Source: Candidatus Hydrogenedentota bacterium (lineage in GTDB: Bacteria > UBA8481 > J006). Taken from it: a DNA stretch of 64,000 nt. The notes under the pieces are model-generated. The model worked only from the letters and a program-made list of their open reading frames with translations. It was not told the DNA's origin and did no database searches. Shown one piece after another: positions 37,209-46,020 of this stretch. Where the stretch lies: NCBI GenBank assembly GCA_003697085.1, contig RFFU01000074.1, forward strand, positions 135,725 to 199,724. The letters run 5' to 3'. The position numbers and the translations under genes are program-made. Positions within the stretch are counted from its first letter, which is position 1. Each line of letters starts with the position of its first letter.

Positions 37209-39590
37209 TCAATCGGCAACGATACGAAGGGTTTTTATCTCGTTGGGTTGGAAGGTAAGAGAAGAGGAGGTAACGATAGAGAGCGGTTCCTCTAGGAGGT
37301 TGGACAGGTAAACGTGTCGAAAAGAGGGACAAAGTCGGAAGCGAGGCCGCACTGTTCTTTTGGAGGTATTGTACAAACGTACAATAATGGCCTTTTTATC
37401 TTCTGAAATTTTCAAGGTTGATAATTGAATCGCAGGGTTGGACAGAGAGAAAGGTGCTTGGGGAAGCGGCCCAAAGGGGATCAGTCGGACGGAGTTCATA
37501 AAGAGATCTGCCCGAAGAAAGCATTCTTCGAAAGTTTCGAACGGAGACCAACCATATTCAACGGATATTTTTCCGATGCACTGAGATTCTCCGGTTCGTA
37601 TGAAGGGACCGGCCTCGTTTCTTCGATTTGGAATATTGCCGCGGGAAAGCCATCCGGTGGAGCGGAGCAAGGTTATTCCAAGACTTGGCTGGGAAAGGTG
37701 TGCATCGTATTCAGGGAGTCCGAGGCCGAAGAGGACGATATGGCGATCGGTAACGAAACGTTGCATGGGCGCTGTTGAAGAGGGCGCCTCATGGCGTAAG
37801 GAAACCGGCCGCCGTAACTCGTGGAGGGAGGGGGGGGTTCTTTCTACAACACCAAAATGGTCTTCAGCGAAAATCCTCGATATCCTTTTTGTCGAAAAAC
37901 GGACTTGGAAACGATGGTCGCAAGCCTCGTTTATCCACTGTGTTCGGAAGCGAAGCAGAGGATCTCCCGCCCGGATTTCCATTGTAGTGGAAAATCGGGT
38001 GGGGATTGTGTAGGGGGAACGTGTCTTTTCATCGGGGTGAAGAGCGGTTGGAACCGAAAGAAAATGGAAGAATTTAATTCGCGCGATTTCAGGCGTGAGA
38101 ATTTCAAGGGACCAATCCAGGAATTTCGGAGAGAGTGGCCGATCCTTCTCCAAGGGACAGAAGTTGTATTCGTCGCCCTTGTCGGCCTCATCTTGAAAAA
38201 AGAAAAGGTTTCGAAACGAATTATTTGTTTTCAAGTCTCGGACGGTCACGCGGCCTTTTTTTGATATTGTAATGACCAAACGTCCGTTTTTTATCACGTT
38301 GTTTTCTGCGCGGACGGCGATTCCTTTAGGTGGCCGGGTAGAGTGAGAAAGCGGCACGGTCGTCAAAGGAGGTATGGAAGGGAAGAAGTGAAAGGCGTCG
38401 TCGGTTGGATCGTGAACGACACCACGGAAGGGGTGCAAAGTTGCATTAAAAACAAAAGCGTTCTTTTGGCCTTTGGGTACGGAAGAAAAGATTTTGCGAA
38501 AGGAAGCGGTAATTCCGCGGCGGAGGGCACGATAGCGTTTCAGCATATCTCGGTGAACGGCATCAATGGAACAGCCGCAGATCGAGTCGTGAGGATGGTT
38601 TTCCAAGAGGAGGTTCCAGAGCATCTTCGAACTTGAAAGGGTGGAGGACGGTTGGTTTGCTGATGAAAGGGCCAACAACGGATCAAGGATTCGCGCCAAT
38701 GTCCATTGGTGTTCAGCGTTTTCTTTTTTGAGATAGAGTCTAGAGGAATAGACGCCCGGAAGGAGAAAAATCCGGCCTGTATCGCGAAACTCGCCCGTCA
38801 ATTTTGGGAGGTCGTCTGGAAGGCGGTCAAGGAAGTCGATCGGAGTGCTTGGAACAAATTTGATATTTTTTAAGTGCGAACAAAGAAACCGGAGTTTGGA
38901 TTTTAGACGATTTGGAAGAGGATGATGATCAGCCCCTATAGGTAAAAGTAGTTTCGGAACACCAGAGCGTTTTTTCACCGAGGAGAGCCATGTTTGGAAG
39001 GCGCGAAGGCGTTTTTGCGGGGTGATCGGCCCCTCCAGAGGATGAGAATCGTGAAAAAAGACATGATAATAGCCCTCTGTTAAGTGATAGGTTTTCACAG
39101 TGGAACCGTCCGGCCCTTCCCACCAAAATGCCGATAGGGGAGGGTCAATACCTCTCCAAACGATGGACGAATTGATGCCAACTCCTTTGAGGAGGGTGGG
39201 GATCCAGCGTGAGTGGCCGAAGGAATCCGGAAGGTAGCCGACGAAATCTTTAACGTGGAATTGTCTAGCGGTTTCGATTCCATAGAGGAGGTTGCGAACG
39301 AGGGATTCGCCCGAGACGAGAAATTCATCGGCCAATACAGTCCAGGGGCCGAAAAAAAGGCGCTGCGAGCGGCAAAAATCGATGATGTCCTTTTTTCTTT
39401 CGGGGCGACGATCTAAGTAATCCCGGAGGACAATGGTTTGCCCATCGAAGTAAAACGAATGGATCGTATCCTCGGCGAGAGCGTCGAGGACTCCGTCGAA
39501 GGTTTTGATGAGTTCCGATTGGAATTCGCGAAACGTCTTGTGCCATTCGCGATCCCAATGGGTGTGAAGATAAAAATAAACTTTTAACAC
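37209..39590 (-). CDS. GH38 family alpha-mannosidase
   Basis: A 793-residue zinc-dependent retaining mannosidase, with no signal peptide and so probably cytoplasmic. The N-terminal 'HTHWDREW' contains the zinc ligands (His11, Asp13). 'GYLPDSFGHSRW' contains the nucleophile Asp122, which is also a zinc ligand. 'NHPHDSICGCS' near 340 supplies the last metal-binding His. C-terminal beta-sandwich domains follow. Bacterial members process alpha-mannosides from N-glycans or yeast mannan, or 2-O-mannosylglycerate. The GTG start is preceded by a weak CAGG site. It is transcribed alone, divergent from the phosphatase gene. Confidence 0.92.
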   Translation of the reverse strand: MLKVYFYLHTHWDREWHKTFREFQSELIKTFDGVLDALAEDTIHSFYFDGQTIVLRDYLDRRPERKKDIIDFCRSQRLFFGPWTVLADEFLVSGESLVRNLLYGIETARQFHVKDFVGYLPDSFGHSRWIPTLLKGVGINSSIVWRGIDPPLSAFWWEGPDGSTVKTYHLTEGYYHVFFHDSHPLEGPITPQKRLRAFQTWLSSVKKRSGVPKLLLPIGADHHPLPNRLKSKLRFLCSHLKNIKFVPSTPIDFLDRLPDDLPKLTGEFRDTGRIFLLPGVYSSRLYLKKENAEHQWTLARILDPLLALSSANQPSSTLSSSKMLWNLLLENHPHDSICGCSIDAVHRDMLKRYRALRRGITASFRKIFSSVPKGQKNAFVFNATLHPFRGVVHDPTDDAFHFFPSIPPLTTVPLSHSTRPPKGIAVRAENNVIKNGRLVITISKKGRVTVRDLKTNNSFRNLFFFQDEADKGDEYNFCPLEKDRPLSPKFLDWSLEILTPEIARIKFFHFLSVPTALHPDEKTRSPYTIPTRFSTTMEIRAGDPLLRFRTQWINEACDHRFQVRFSTKRISRIFAEDHFGVVERTPPSLHELRRPVSLRHEAPSSTAPMQRFVTDRHIVLFGLGLPEYDAHLSQPSLGITLLRSTGWLSRGNIPNRRNEAGPFIRTGESQCIGKISVEYGWSPFETFEECFLRADLFMNSVRLIPFGPLPQAPFSLSNPAIQLSTLKISEDKKAIIVRLYNTSKRTVRPRFRLCPSFRHVYLSNLLEEPLSIVTSSSLTFQPNEIKTLRIVAD

Positions 39591-39739
39591 CTGGTGCTAA
39601 ACCTTTCCAAAAACGGAGTTACAGACAAGAACGATTCTGACGTATCTACACTTAACGAGAAATTTCTTTTCGCGCAAGCCTAATTGTGTTAGAATTTTTG
39701 TATTTACAGCGTTATAAGTTAGGAAAAGGAGAGGGTTCA

Positions 39740-40405
39740 TTGAAATTAATGTTCGTGCGGCATGGTGAGATGGGGGATCATCCCCGCCCTCACTCCGAGG
39801 TCGAAATTCCTCCTGAGGGATACCTGACGGACCTTGGTATCCAACAAGCCCGGATGGTAACCCGATATTTGGAGCGCTTTTCGTTCCGGGCCATTTATTC
39901 GTCTCCCTATGGCCGGGCCTACCAAACGGGGTATGAACTTGCTCGGCGGAAGGGAATGGCAATAAAAATCTTGGAGTGGTTCAGGGAATTTTCGATGGGG
40001 GATGTGCATGAGGATCTTCCGGAAGAAAAACGGTATATGGAAGAGACTTGGGAAAACCCGGAAGGGTGGGAAAGCTGTCTCGGGTTTGCCGAGAGGGTTC
40101 GTAATGGGATGCGGAGGCTTCTGAGGGAATATGGAATCTGTGAGAGATACGGGGGGTTTGTATTTGAGGGCACTCCGGAAGGTACGCTTTTGTTCTTCGG
40201 TCACGGAGGGTCGATTGGGGAAGCCTTGAAATATTTACTTGGAATTCCCCCGTCTCCGCGGCCGTTTGTAAACATTCATTGCGGGGCCGCGATAATGGTG
40301 TTATTCAAAGAGATCAGAGGTGTTCATTATCCGGTGCTTTCTCTGGAGCCGCCCTTCTTCCCCGATTTCCCCGGGTGGGAGGACGGCATCAGTGTATATA
40401 ATTGA
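39740..40405 (+). CDS. Histidine phosphatase superfamily (phosphoglycerate mutase-like) protein
   Basis: A 221-residue protein starting at TTG 39740, placed directly after AAGGAGAGGG; the upstream GTG frame lacks a site. The 'MFVRHGE' motif holds the phosphorylated His. 'IYSSPYGRAYQT' gives the second conserved Arg region, and 'FFGHGGSI' the second His. The family covers phosphoglycerate mutases, cobalamin-pathway phosphatases and sugar phosphatases. The middle region 'EWFREFSMGD' is usual. With a sugar-transport ATPase downstream, a sugar-phosphate or nucleotide role is possible but not shown. Confidence 0.85.
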   Translation: MKLMFVRHGEMGDHPRPHSEVEIPPEGYLTDLGIQQARMVTRYLERFSFRAIYSSPYGRAYQTGYELARRKGMAIKILEWFREFSMGDVHEDLPEEKRYMEETWENPEGWESCLGFAERVRNGMRRLLREYGICERYGGFVFEGTPEGTLLFFGHGGSIGEALKYLLGIPPSPRPFVNIHCGAAIMVLFKEIRGVHYPVLSLEPPFFPDFPGWEDGISVYN

Positions 40406-40517
40406 AAGGATAAGAGGCAGGAACCCGGGAGGACGTTCTCGCTGGAGGTCTAAAACAAAGAAGATTCGGGCTGCGGTATCGAATGGTCTCAAGATACGGT
40501 GAGGGAGGGAAAGAAGG

Positions 40518-41621
40518 ATGGCGGATGTAGTTTTAAAGAACATACGGAAGGTTTATCCGGGGGGCGTTGTGGCTGTCAAAGATATCAATATCGAAATTAA
40601 GGATCAGGAGTTTGTTGTTCTGGTCGGGCCATCAGGGTGTGGAAAAACCACAACGTTGAGAATGGTGGCGGGTTTGGAGGAGATTTCGAGCGGAGATTTG
40701 TTGATTGACGGTGAGCGAATGAATGATGTCCCTCCAAAGAATCGTAACATCGCGATGGTTTTCCAGAACTATGCCTTGTATCCACATTTGACAGTTCGAG
40801 AAAACATGGCTTTTGGACTTAAGTTAAGAGGGGTTCCCAAGGTGGAGATCGAAAGACGGGTGAAAGAGGTTGCGGCGATTCTCGGTTTGGAAAGTTATCT
40901 CGATCGTCAGCCGAGTGCTCTTTCAGGGGGACAGAGGCAGCGCGTTGCACTGGGAAGAGCGATAGTGAGGAAACCAAAGGTGTTTCTCTTTGACGAACCG
41001 CTTTCCAATCTCGATGCAAAATTGAGGGTCCAGACGCGGGCTGAATTGTCAAAACTTCACCAAAAGCTACGGGCGACGGTTTTATATGTGACTCACGATC
41101 AAGTGGAAGCGATGACCATGGGGACGCGGATCATTGTGATGAAAGACGGGGTTGTCCAACAAAATGCCTCCCCGATCGAGACCTATGATCATCCAGCGAA
41201 TATTTTTGTTGCTGGATTTATCGGTAGCCCTCCAATGAACTTTCTAGAGGTGGAAATCAAAAGAGAAGGCGACGAATTGTATCTGGTAGGAAGCGGGTTT
41301 TCATTGCGCGCAACTCAAAACCAGAGGCAAGCGTTGGAACGAACGGGGGTTTCAGAAGTGGTTTTGGGGATTCGGCCCGAACACTTCCATGACAAATTAA
41401 TGGTACCGGATGCTCCAGACGATCAGACGGTGACGGCGGTTGTGGATGTTGTTGAACCGATGGGACACGAGACATATCTTTACTTGACGTTGGGGGGACA
41501 GACGGTAACGGCCAGGGTTGATCCGCACTGTCGCGCCCGTGTCGGACAGGACATGGATTTGGTGGTGGAAATGAAACAGACACATGTTTTTGACAAAAGG
41601 ACTGAGAGGGCGATCACCTGA
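40518..41621 (+). CDS. ugpC: Sugar ABC transporter ATP-binding protein (MalK/MsmX/UgpC type)
   Basis: A 367-residue ATPase subunit. It has Walker A 'GPSGCGKTTT', Q-loop 'VFQNYALYPHLT', signature 'LSGGQRQRVALGRA', Walker B 'VFLFDEPLSNLDAKLR' and H-loop 'YVTHDQVEAMT'. The C-terminal about 130 residues form the regulatory TOBE/OB-fold domain ('VLGIRPEH'). This is the class that energises CUT1 importers of oligosaccharides, often shared among several transporters. No permease or binding-protein gene is nearby, which fits a shared MsmX-like subunit (inference). A good AGAAGG site precedes the ATG. Confidence 0.93.
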   Translation: MADVVLKNIRKVYPGGVVAVKDINIEIKDQEFVVLVGPSGCGKTTTLRMVAGLEEISSGDLLIDGERMNDVPPKNRNIAMVFQNYALYPHLTVRENMAFGLKLRGVPKVEIERRVKEVAAILGLESYLDRQPSALSGGQRQRVALGRAIVRKPKVFLFDEPLSNLDAKLRVQTRAELSKLHQKLRATVLYVTHDQVEAMTMGTRIIVMKDGVVQQNASPIETYDHPANIFVAGFIGSPPMNFLEVEIKREGDELYLVGSGFSLRATQNQRQALERTGVSEVVLGIRPEHFHDKLMVPDAPDDQTVTAVVDVVEPMGHETYLYLTLGGQTVTARVDPHCRARVGQDMDLVVEMKQTHVFDKRTERAIT

Positions 41622-41682
41622 CCATCGGAGGCGGATAAAACCAGGGAGATTGGGAGAACGCTCGGCGAGATCGGGATAGGCG

Positions 41683-43113
41683 ATGGAGATTTTTATTCGA
41701 AGAAATGACCGATTTTCGGTTCGTTTTTTCGCCGCTTCCATTTTTGTTCTTCTGACAATATTTGTTGCGTGGGTGTATGAGTATGCCGTTGGAAGCGGGG
41801 GGGCGATTCTCGCGTCGTTGGTTTTTTCGATAACCTTTCTGTTTGGGGGGTATATCGGTGGAGTTACATTTTTTCTCTTTCTTCCTTTTTTATGGTTCGT
41901 GACGCGGATGGAACCGATGTTGATGGGGAGTGTCATCGTCAGAACAGCCTATTTAGGTACGGGCGTACTAATCGTGGCGCGCACACGGCGTTTAATGGAG
42001 GCACGCCAAGCTTACGAGGGGTATCAGAGCGTCGATTCAGAGGGCGAGTTGAATCATCTCAAAAATCTTCTTTTGCACAAGAGCGAACGGGTGGAGGCAT
42101 TGCGAAGGGGAATAAAACGGATGGAAGGATTGGCTGTGGCGGCGAAAGAGTTGAACGCGGCGAACAGTGTTACGGAGGTGGCCAGAATACTGGCTGATTA
42201 TGCTTCAAGGGGAGGCCGCGAAGGAACGCGAGTGGTGATATTTGCTGTTGATGATCAAGATGATGCTGAACCGCTTGCAGCGGGTAAGAACGGTGAAATT
42301 GTTACGGGAGGAAGAGAGCTGAAGCAGTTGGACGGTCAAGATTTCAATCCTTATCTTTTACGGCGGCGGATCAATATCTTTGTAGAGGACGTTTCCGACG
42401 AGTTTCGGACGCCGCCGTTGGCGAAGGTCAACCGTGATGTTGCTTGTGTAATGGCTGTTCCTATGGTTATCGGAGATAAGGTAGTGGGGATTATTCGGTG
42501 TGAATCGGATACGCCGCGAAATTATGAAATGGAGGACTTGCGATATATCAATTCCCTGGCCGTTCCCGGGGCTATCGCTTTAGAAAATGCACGGCTTTAT
42601 TCTCAAACGGAAGAACATGCAAAGTTAGATGGATTGACGGGTGTTTTCCGCAGGGGAAGGTTAGAAGCGAGGTTGGATTGGGAGATCAAGAGAGCCATCC
42701 GATACGGAAAACCGCTTTCTGTTCTTTTGTTGGATGTAGATCATTTCAAATCCATTAATGATTCGTACGGGCATGTGGTTGGAGATGATGTCTTACGGCG
42801 GATGGGAGGGATTCTAAAAGAGAATTTTTCAGAGCCGTATTTCGTGGGGAGATATGGAGGTGAAGAATTTTTGGTATTGATGCCGAATCATGACACGAAG
42901 GAAGCGAAAGACCGTGCCGAGGCATTTCGAAGAAGGGTGGAAGAGACAACGTTCGGGGAAAAGATAAAAATCACTATTTCTGGAGGAATTGCCACCTGTC
43001 CGAAGGATGCGAAAACTGACAAAAAGCTGCTCAAAATGGCGGATCGGGCTCTGTATTGTGCCAAGGAAAGTGGAAGGAATCGGATTGAAATCTTTAACGA
43101 GGGATCTCGATGA
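41683..43113 (+). CDS. Membrane diguanylate cyclase with GAF domain (no I-site)
   Basis: A 476-residue protein. Three to four transmembrane helices lie in residues 10-105, a short coiled coil about 110-145, a GAF-type sensor about 145-300, and a GGDEF domain about 310-470. The active-site motif is intact ('GRYGGEEF'), with 'DVDHFKSINDSYGH' in front. The inhibitory RxxD site normally five residues before GGEEF is replaced by 'SEPY', so product inhibition by c-di-GMP is probably absent. It makes c-di-GMP from GTP, a signal that often controls pili, adhesins and secretion. Its stop overlaps the next start (ATGA), pairing it with another cyclase. Confidence 0.92.
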   Translation: MEIFIRRNDRFSVRFFAASIFVLLTIFVAWVYEYAVGSGGAILASLVFSITFLFGGYIGGVTFFLFLPFLWFVTRMEPMLMGSVIVRTAYLGTGVLIVARTRRLMEARQAYEGYQSVDSEGELNHLKNLLLHKSERVEALRRGIKRMEGLAVAAKELNAANSVTEVARILADYASRGGREGTRVVIFAVDDQDDAEPLAAGKNGEIVTGGRELKQLDGQDFNPYLLRRRINIFVEDVSDEFRTPPLAKVNRDVACVMAVPMVIGDKVVGIIRCESDTPRNYEMEDLRYINSLAVPGAIALENARLYSQTEEHAKLDGLTGVFRRGRLEARLDWEIKRAIRYGKPLSVLLLDVDHFKSINDSYGHVVGDDVLRRMGGILKENFSEPYFVGRYGGEEFLVLMPNHDTKEAKDRAEAFRRRVEETTFGEKIKITISGGIATCPKDAKTDKKLLKMADRALYCAKESGRNRIEIFNEGSR

Positions 43114-44408
43114 GAATATTGGGGGCGGCGATGTCGGCGATCTTGCTTGGCCTTCTCTTGCAAGGGGGAGGGGAATATCTTCTTGAAGGATATTTTGTGA
43201 TGGGGATAGGGGGAGGATTATTAATCATATGGCCATTTTCGGACGAAGAAAAAAGATTTGATTTTGGAAAGATCGTGCTTGTCGTTTGCGTTTCGGTGGC
43301 GCTCTTTTTTATGGGAGGCGGGTATTTTGGAAAGGATTTACTGGCGTTTCTTATTCCTCTAGTGATGATTGAATTCGTGACGGATCGCTTTCTTCGCCAG
43401 AGCGATAGAAGATCGGAAGAAATTTGGAGAAAATTTCGTAGAAGAAAGCAGGTGTTGGAAGAGCAAATCAGGAGGGAGGAAGAGAGAATCAACGAATTAA
43501 TGGAGACGATGCGGAATTTGACGAGAACCTATGATACGATCAAAACATTGAGTGAATCCTTGGATCAGAGAGAAACGCTTTCAAGATTGGGACGGATCTT
43601 GCATTCTGAGTTCGCCGTTCTGGATGCCTGCGTAATTTTGAAAAATTCGGACACAAGAGAAGAAGAAGTATGGTATCTAGGATACGGCGAAGTGAAAAAA
43701 CGAAGGCGGGGAGAATTCCGAGGGGAAAAAGGAGGGGGCATTGTTTATCGCATTCCATTACGTTCGGAAGGCGGACGGATCGGGGAAATCTATATAAGGA
43801 CGAAGACCGTTGAAAAGCGGGAGATTCTAGAAGCGATTGGTGAACAAGCAGGAATGGCATTGACGCGGGCGGTTCTATACCAGAAGGTGGCCCATGAAGC
43901 ACGAACAGATGCCCTTACAGGTTTATTAAATCACAAAAGTATTTTGGAATATGTTGAAGAGGAGATGACGAGGGCGAGAGCAACAGGGGAAGAATTTTCT
44001 TTTATGATGGCGGATATCGACCATTTTAAAAGGTTTAATGATATCTATGGGCATGAAGCAGGAGATGCCGTGTTGATTGCCGTGGCTCGAACATTGACTC
44101 ACGGCTTAAGAGCCAGTGATCGGGTGGGGCGTTGGGGGGGGGAAGAATTTGCGGTGCTTTTTCCAGAAACTCCGGCTTCCGGTGCCGCGGTTTATGCGGA
44201 GCGCTTTCGCCGAAACGTGGAAGCGAAGAAAATACATTTCAGCCAGTACGAAAAGCCGTTATCCGTCACCATTAGTGTCGGTGTGGCAGGTTATCCGGAG
44301 CATGCTACCACCGTCGAAGAACTGATAAATGCTGCCGATGCAGCACTTTACACCGCGAAAAGAAAAGGGCGAAATCAAATACAGAAGGCACAGGGAAAAA
44401 AGCAATAA
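43110..44408 (+). CDS. Membrane diguanylate cyclase with GAF domain (with I-site)
   Basis: A 432-residue protein translated from an ATG overlapping the previous stop. Several transmembrane helices lie within residues 1-90, followed by a charged coiled coil (about 95-145), a GAF-like domain (about 145-255) and a GGDEF domain (about 265-425). 'MADIDHFKRFNDIYGHEAGD' and 'GRWGGEEFAVLF' show an active cyclase. Unlike its neighbour it keeps the RxxD inhibitory site ('RASD'). The paralogous pair probably arose by duplication and now differs in feedback control. The output is c-di-GMP; the signals sensed are unknown. Confidence 0.92.
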   Translation: MRILGAAMSAILLGLLLQGGGEYLLEGYFVMGIGGGLLIIWPFSDEEKRFDFGKIVLVVCVSVALFFMGGGYFGKDLLAFLIPLVMIEFVTDRFLRQSDRRSEEIWRKFRRRKQVLEEQIRREEERINELMETMRNLTRTYDTIKTLSESLDQRETLSRLGRILHSEFAVLDACVILKNSDTREEEVWYLGYGEVKKRRRGEFRGEKGGGIVYRIPLRSEGGRIGEIYIRTKTVEKREILEAIGEQAGMALTRAVLYQKVAHEARTDALTGLLNHKSILEYVEEEMTRARATGEEFSFMMADIDHFKRFNDIYGHEAGDAVLIAVARTLTHGLRASDRVGRWGGEEFAVLFPETPASGAAVYAERFRRNVEAKKIHFSQYEKPLSVTISVGVAGYPEHATTVEELINAADAALYTAKRKGRNQIQKAQGKKQ

Positions 44409-44443
44409 CGACAAGGCAGAAACCTGTTGGGGATAAAGACGGG

Positions 44444-44462
44444 GGCGTGAAGCGCCATTTTT
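44444..44462 (+). terminator. Weak intrinsic terminator after the diguanylate cyclase pair
   Basis: A GGCG/CGCC stem with a TGAAG loop is followed by ATTTTT, 35 bases after the stop codon. The stem is only 4 bp, so strength is doubtful. The rest of the gap to 44689 contains no gene I can support. Confidence 0.4.
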
Positions 44463-44689
44463 GGGCCAACATCGGGCGAACGGATTCGCTTCCTGTCGGG
44501 GCCAAATCCGTGGTTGTTTTGCTTTACGGCGGAACTGCGGGAGTTGGATATCCTTCTCCTTTCGGGCCGGGACGTTGTTGTTGTTGCTGTGGCTTTTGTC
44601 AGGGGCGGGTGTCAGTGTTCCACGTTCTGTTGGAGGCGCGAAAGAAAGGGCCTTAGAAGGGAGAATACCAAGAAAGGATCACACGAACG

Positions 44690-45883
44690 TCAACCATCAA
44701 CACGTTGCTGGTGATTTTGTTCCGATGGAGCGGAGAGGCCGGCGACGCGGAGTTGCAGAGGGGGGAGAGTATAATGAGGGCAAATTGGAGAATCGAGATA
44801 AAAGTAAGCGGTCGCTGACCAATCATCCTGTCGAAAAAAGTTGCACCATTGTCCCTCTTCGGGAGAGGACACATTTTCAAGTTCAAAGGGGGATTGAGGG
44901 GAAAAGATTTGTTGAATCGCCCCCGCAGGACCACATATTGTTACGGGGATCAGAGGGGCCTTTTTTTTATGAAGGCGTATGGCGTCGGGAAGCCATGTTC
45001 CTCCGATTGTTTGAATGGAAACGCGGCAAGCGCGATCAAAATAAACCGGATCACTGATATGATAGCGGTAGAACGACCACTGGCGGTTTTCGGCATCGGC
45101 GATCAGGCATCCCTGAGTTTGATGAGAATAGGTGTTCATTCCCCAGGCCGTACCGATGTAATCTTCTGTCCCGGATCCGCAGAGAGTCGGGTTTTTTTCA
45201 TTGTCCAACCAGATTTTTACTTCGCCTTCCCCCCACCATGCGTTTTCATAAACGGGATTCGTGATAATTCCGATGTTACAGCCCAGGAATCGACCCGCTC
45301 CCTGGACAGGGGGGAGAATGACAAAATCCCTGCCGAGTTGATTCGGGGATTCCCGTCGCCACTGGGCATGGAAGTAACAGACGTCGGAGGGATGAGATAT
45401 TCCAAGAAGGAAATCGATATCATAAAAGAGAGAGTCAACAAAAAAGTCGGAGTCATTTGTCAGAGTGACGGAGGCGGAATTTCGAAACGGCATTGGGATG
45501 AAACAATTGAAGCTCCGGCCTTCCGGATTGGAAAAGAGCGCGGATTCAAAAGGGGTTGTGCGTCCCAATCCGATCCCGAAGAAGTCGCCCAAAGGAACCG
45601 ATACAGCGGGCAAGGAAGAATCGTCCCATGTCATTTCAATTTTCAGAGACCGGAGAATTTCGGGGGAGCGGTCGCTGAGCGTCAGCCAAATACGAGTGAT
45701 GAGACCACTTCCCCTTACTTCAAGCAGGTGTTTCTTTTCTCTCGGGCGGATTGGTTCACTAGGATGTCCCTTCGCCCCAAAGTTTTCCAAGCCCCCGCGG
45801 TTGGGGAGAGCACGGAGATTTTCGAATCCCGCCCAACGCGAGACCAATCCACGAGGTTTTCTATACAGTTCCATGGTTCTCAT
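44690..45883 (-). CDS. DUF2961 / GH172-family protein
   Basis: A 397-residue protein with no signal peptide. It shows the DUF2961 blocks: an early 'GLITRIWLTLSD', 'VSVPLGDFFGIGLG', 'FNCFIPMPF', 'NAWWGEGEVKIWLDNE' and 'CGSGTEDYIGTAWGM'. The family is now placed with GH172 fructofuranosidases and arabinofuranosidases that work on difructose anhydride or arabinan-type linkages. The conserved Glu and Asp in 'GTEDY' are retained. It lies 137 bp downstream of another minus-strand carbohydrate gene and may share its transcript. The C-terminus is slightly extended beyond the usual jelly roll. Confidence 0.85.
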   Translation of the reverse strand: MRTMELYRKPRGLVSRWAGFENLRALPNRGGLENFGAKGHPSEPIRPREKKHLLEVRGSGLITRIWLTLSDRSPEILRSLKIEMTWDDSSLPAVSVPLGDFFGIGLGRTTPFESALFSNPEGRSFNCFIPMPFRNSASVTLTNDSDFFVDSLFYDIDFLLGISHPSDVCYFHAQWRRESPNQLGRDFVILPPVQGAGRFLGCNIGIITNPVYENAWWGEGEVKIWLDNEKNPTLCGSGTEDYIGTAWGMNTYSHQTQGCLIADAENRQWSFYRYHISDPVYFDRACRVSIQTIGGTWLPDAIRLHKKKAPLIPVTICGPAGAIQQIFSPQSPFELENVSSPEEGQWCNFFRQDDWSATAYFYLDSPICPHYTLPPLQLRVAGLSAPSEQNHQQRVDG

Positions 45884-46020
45884 CTAATGTAGGTTTATTC
45901 ATAGTCCGTAAAAAGGTAACGTCCGAGATTCTGCAGATTCACGGGACAAGGTGCAAGAGGCAACAAAACCGATGAACTTTTGAAAAACTTGAAGAGAGGG
46001 AAACACCATAATTCTTTCGA

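Noticed and set aside
44461-45057. 198-codon open frame on the plus strand
   Set aside because: It overlaps the DUF2961 gene on the opposite strand, which has clear family motifs; this frame has low-complexity Leu/Arg content and no recognisable domain.
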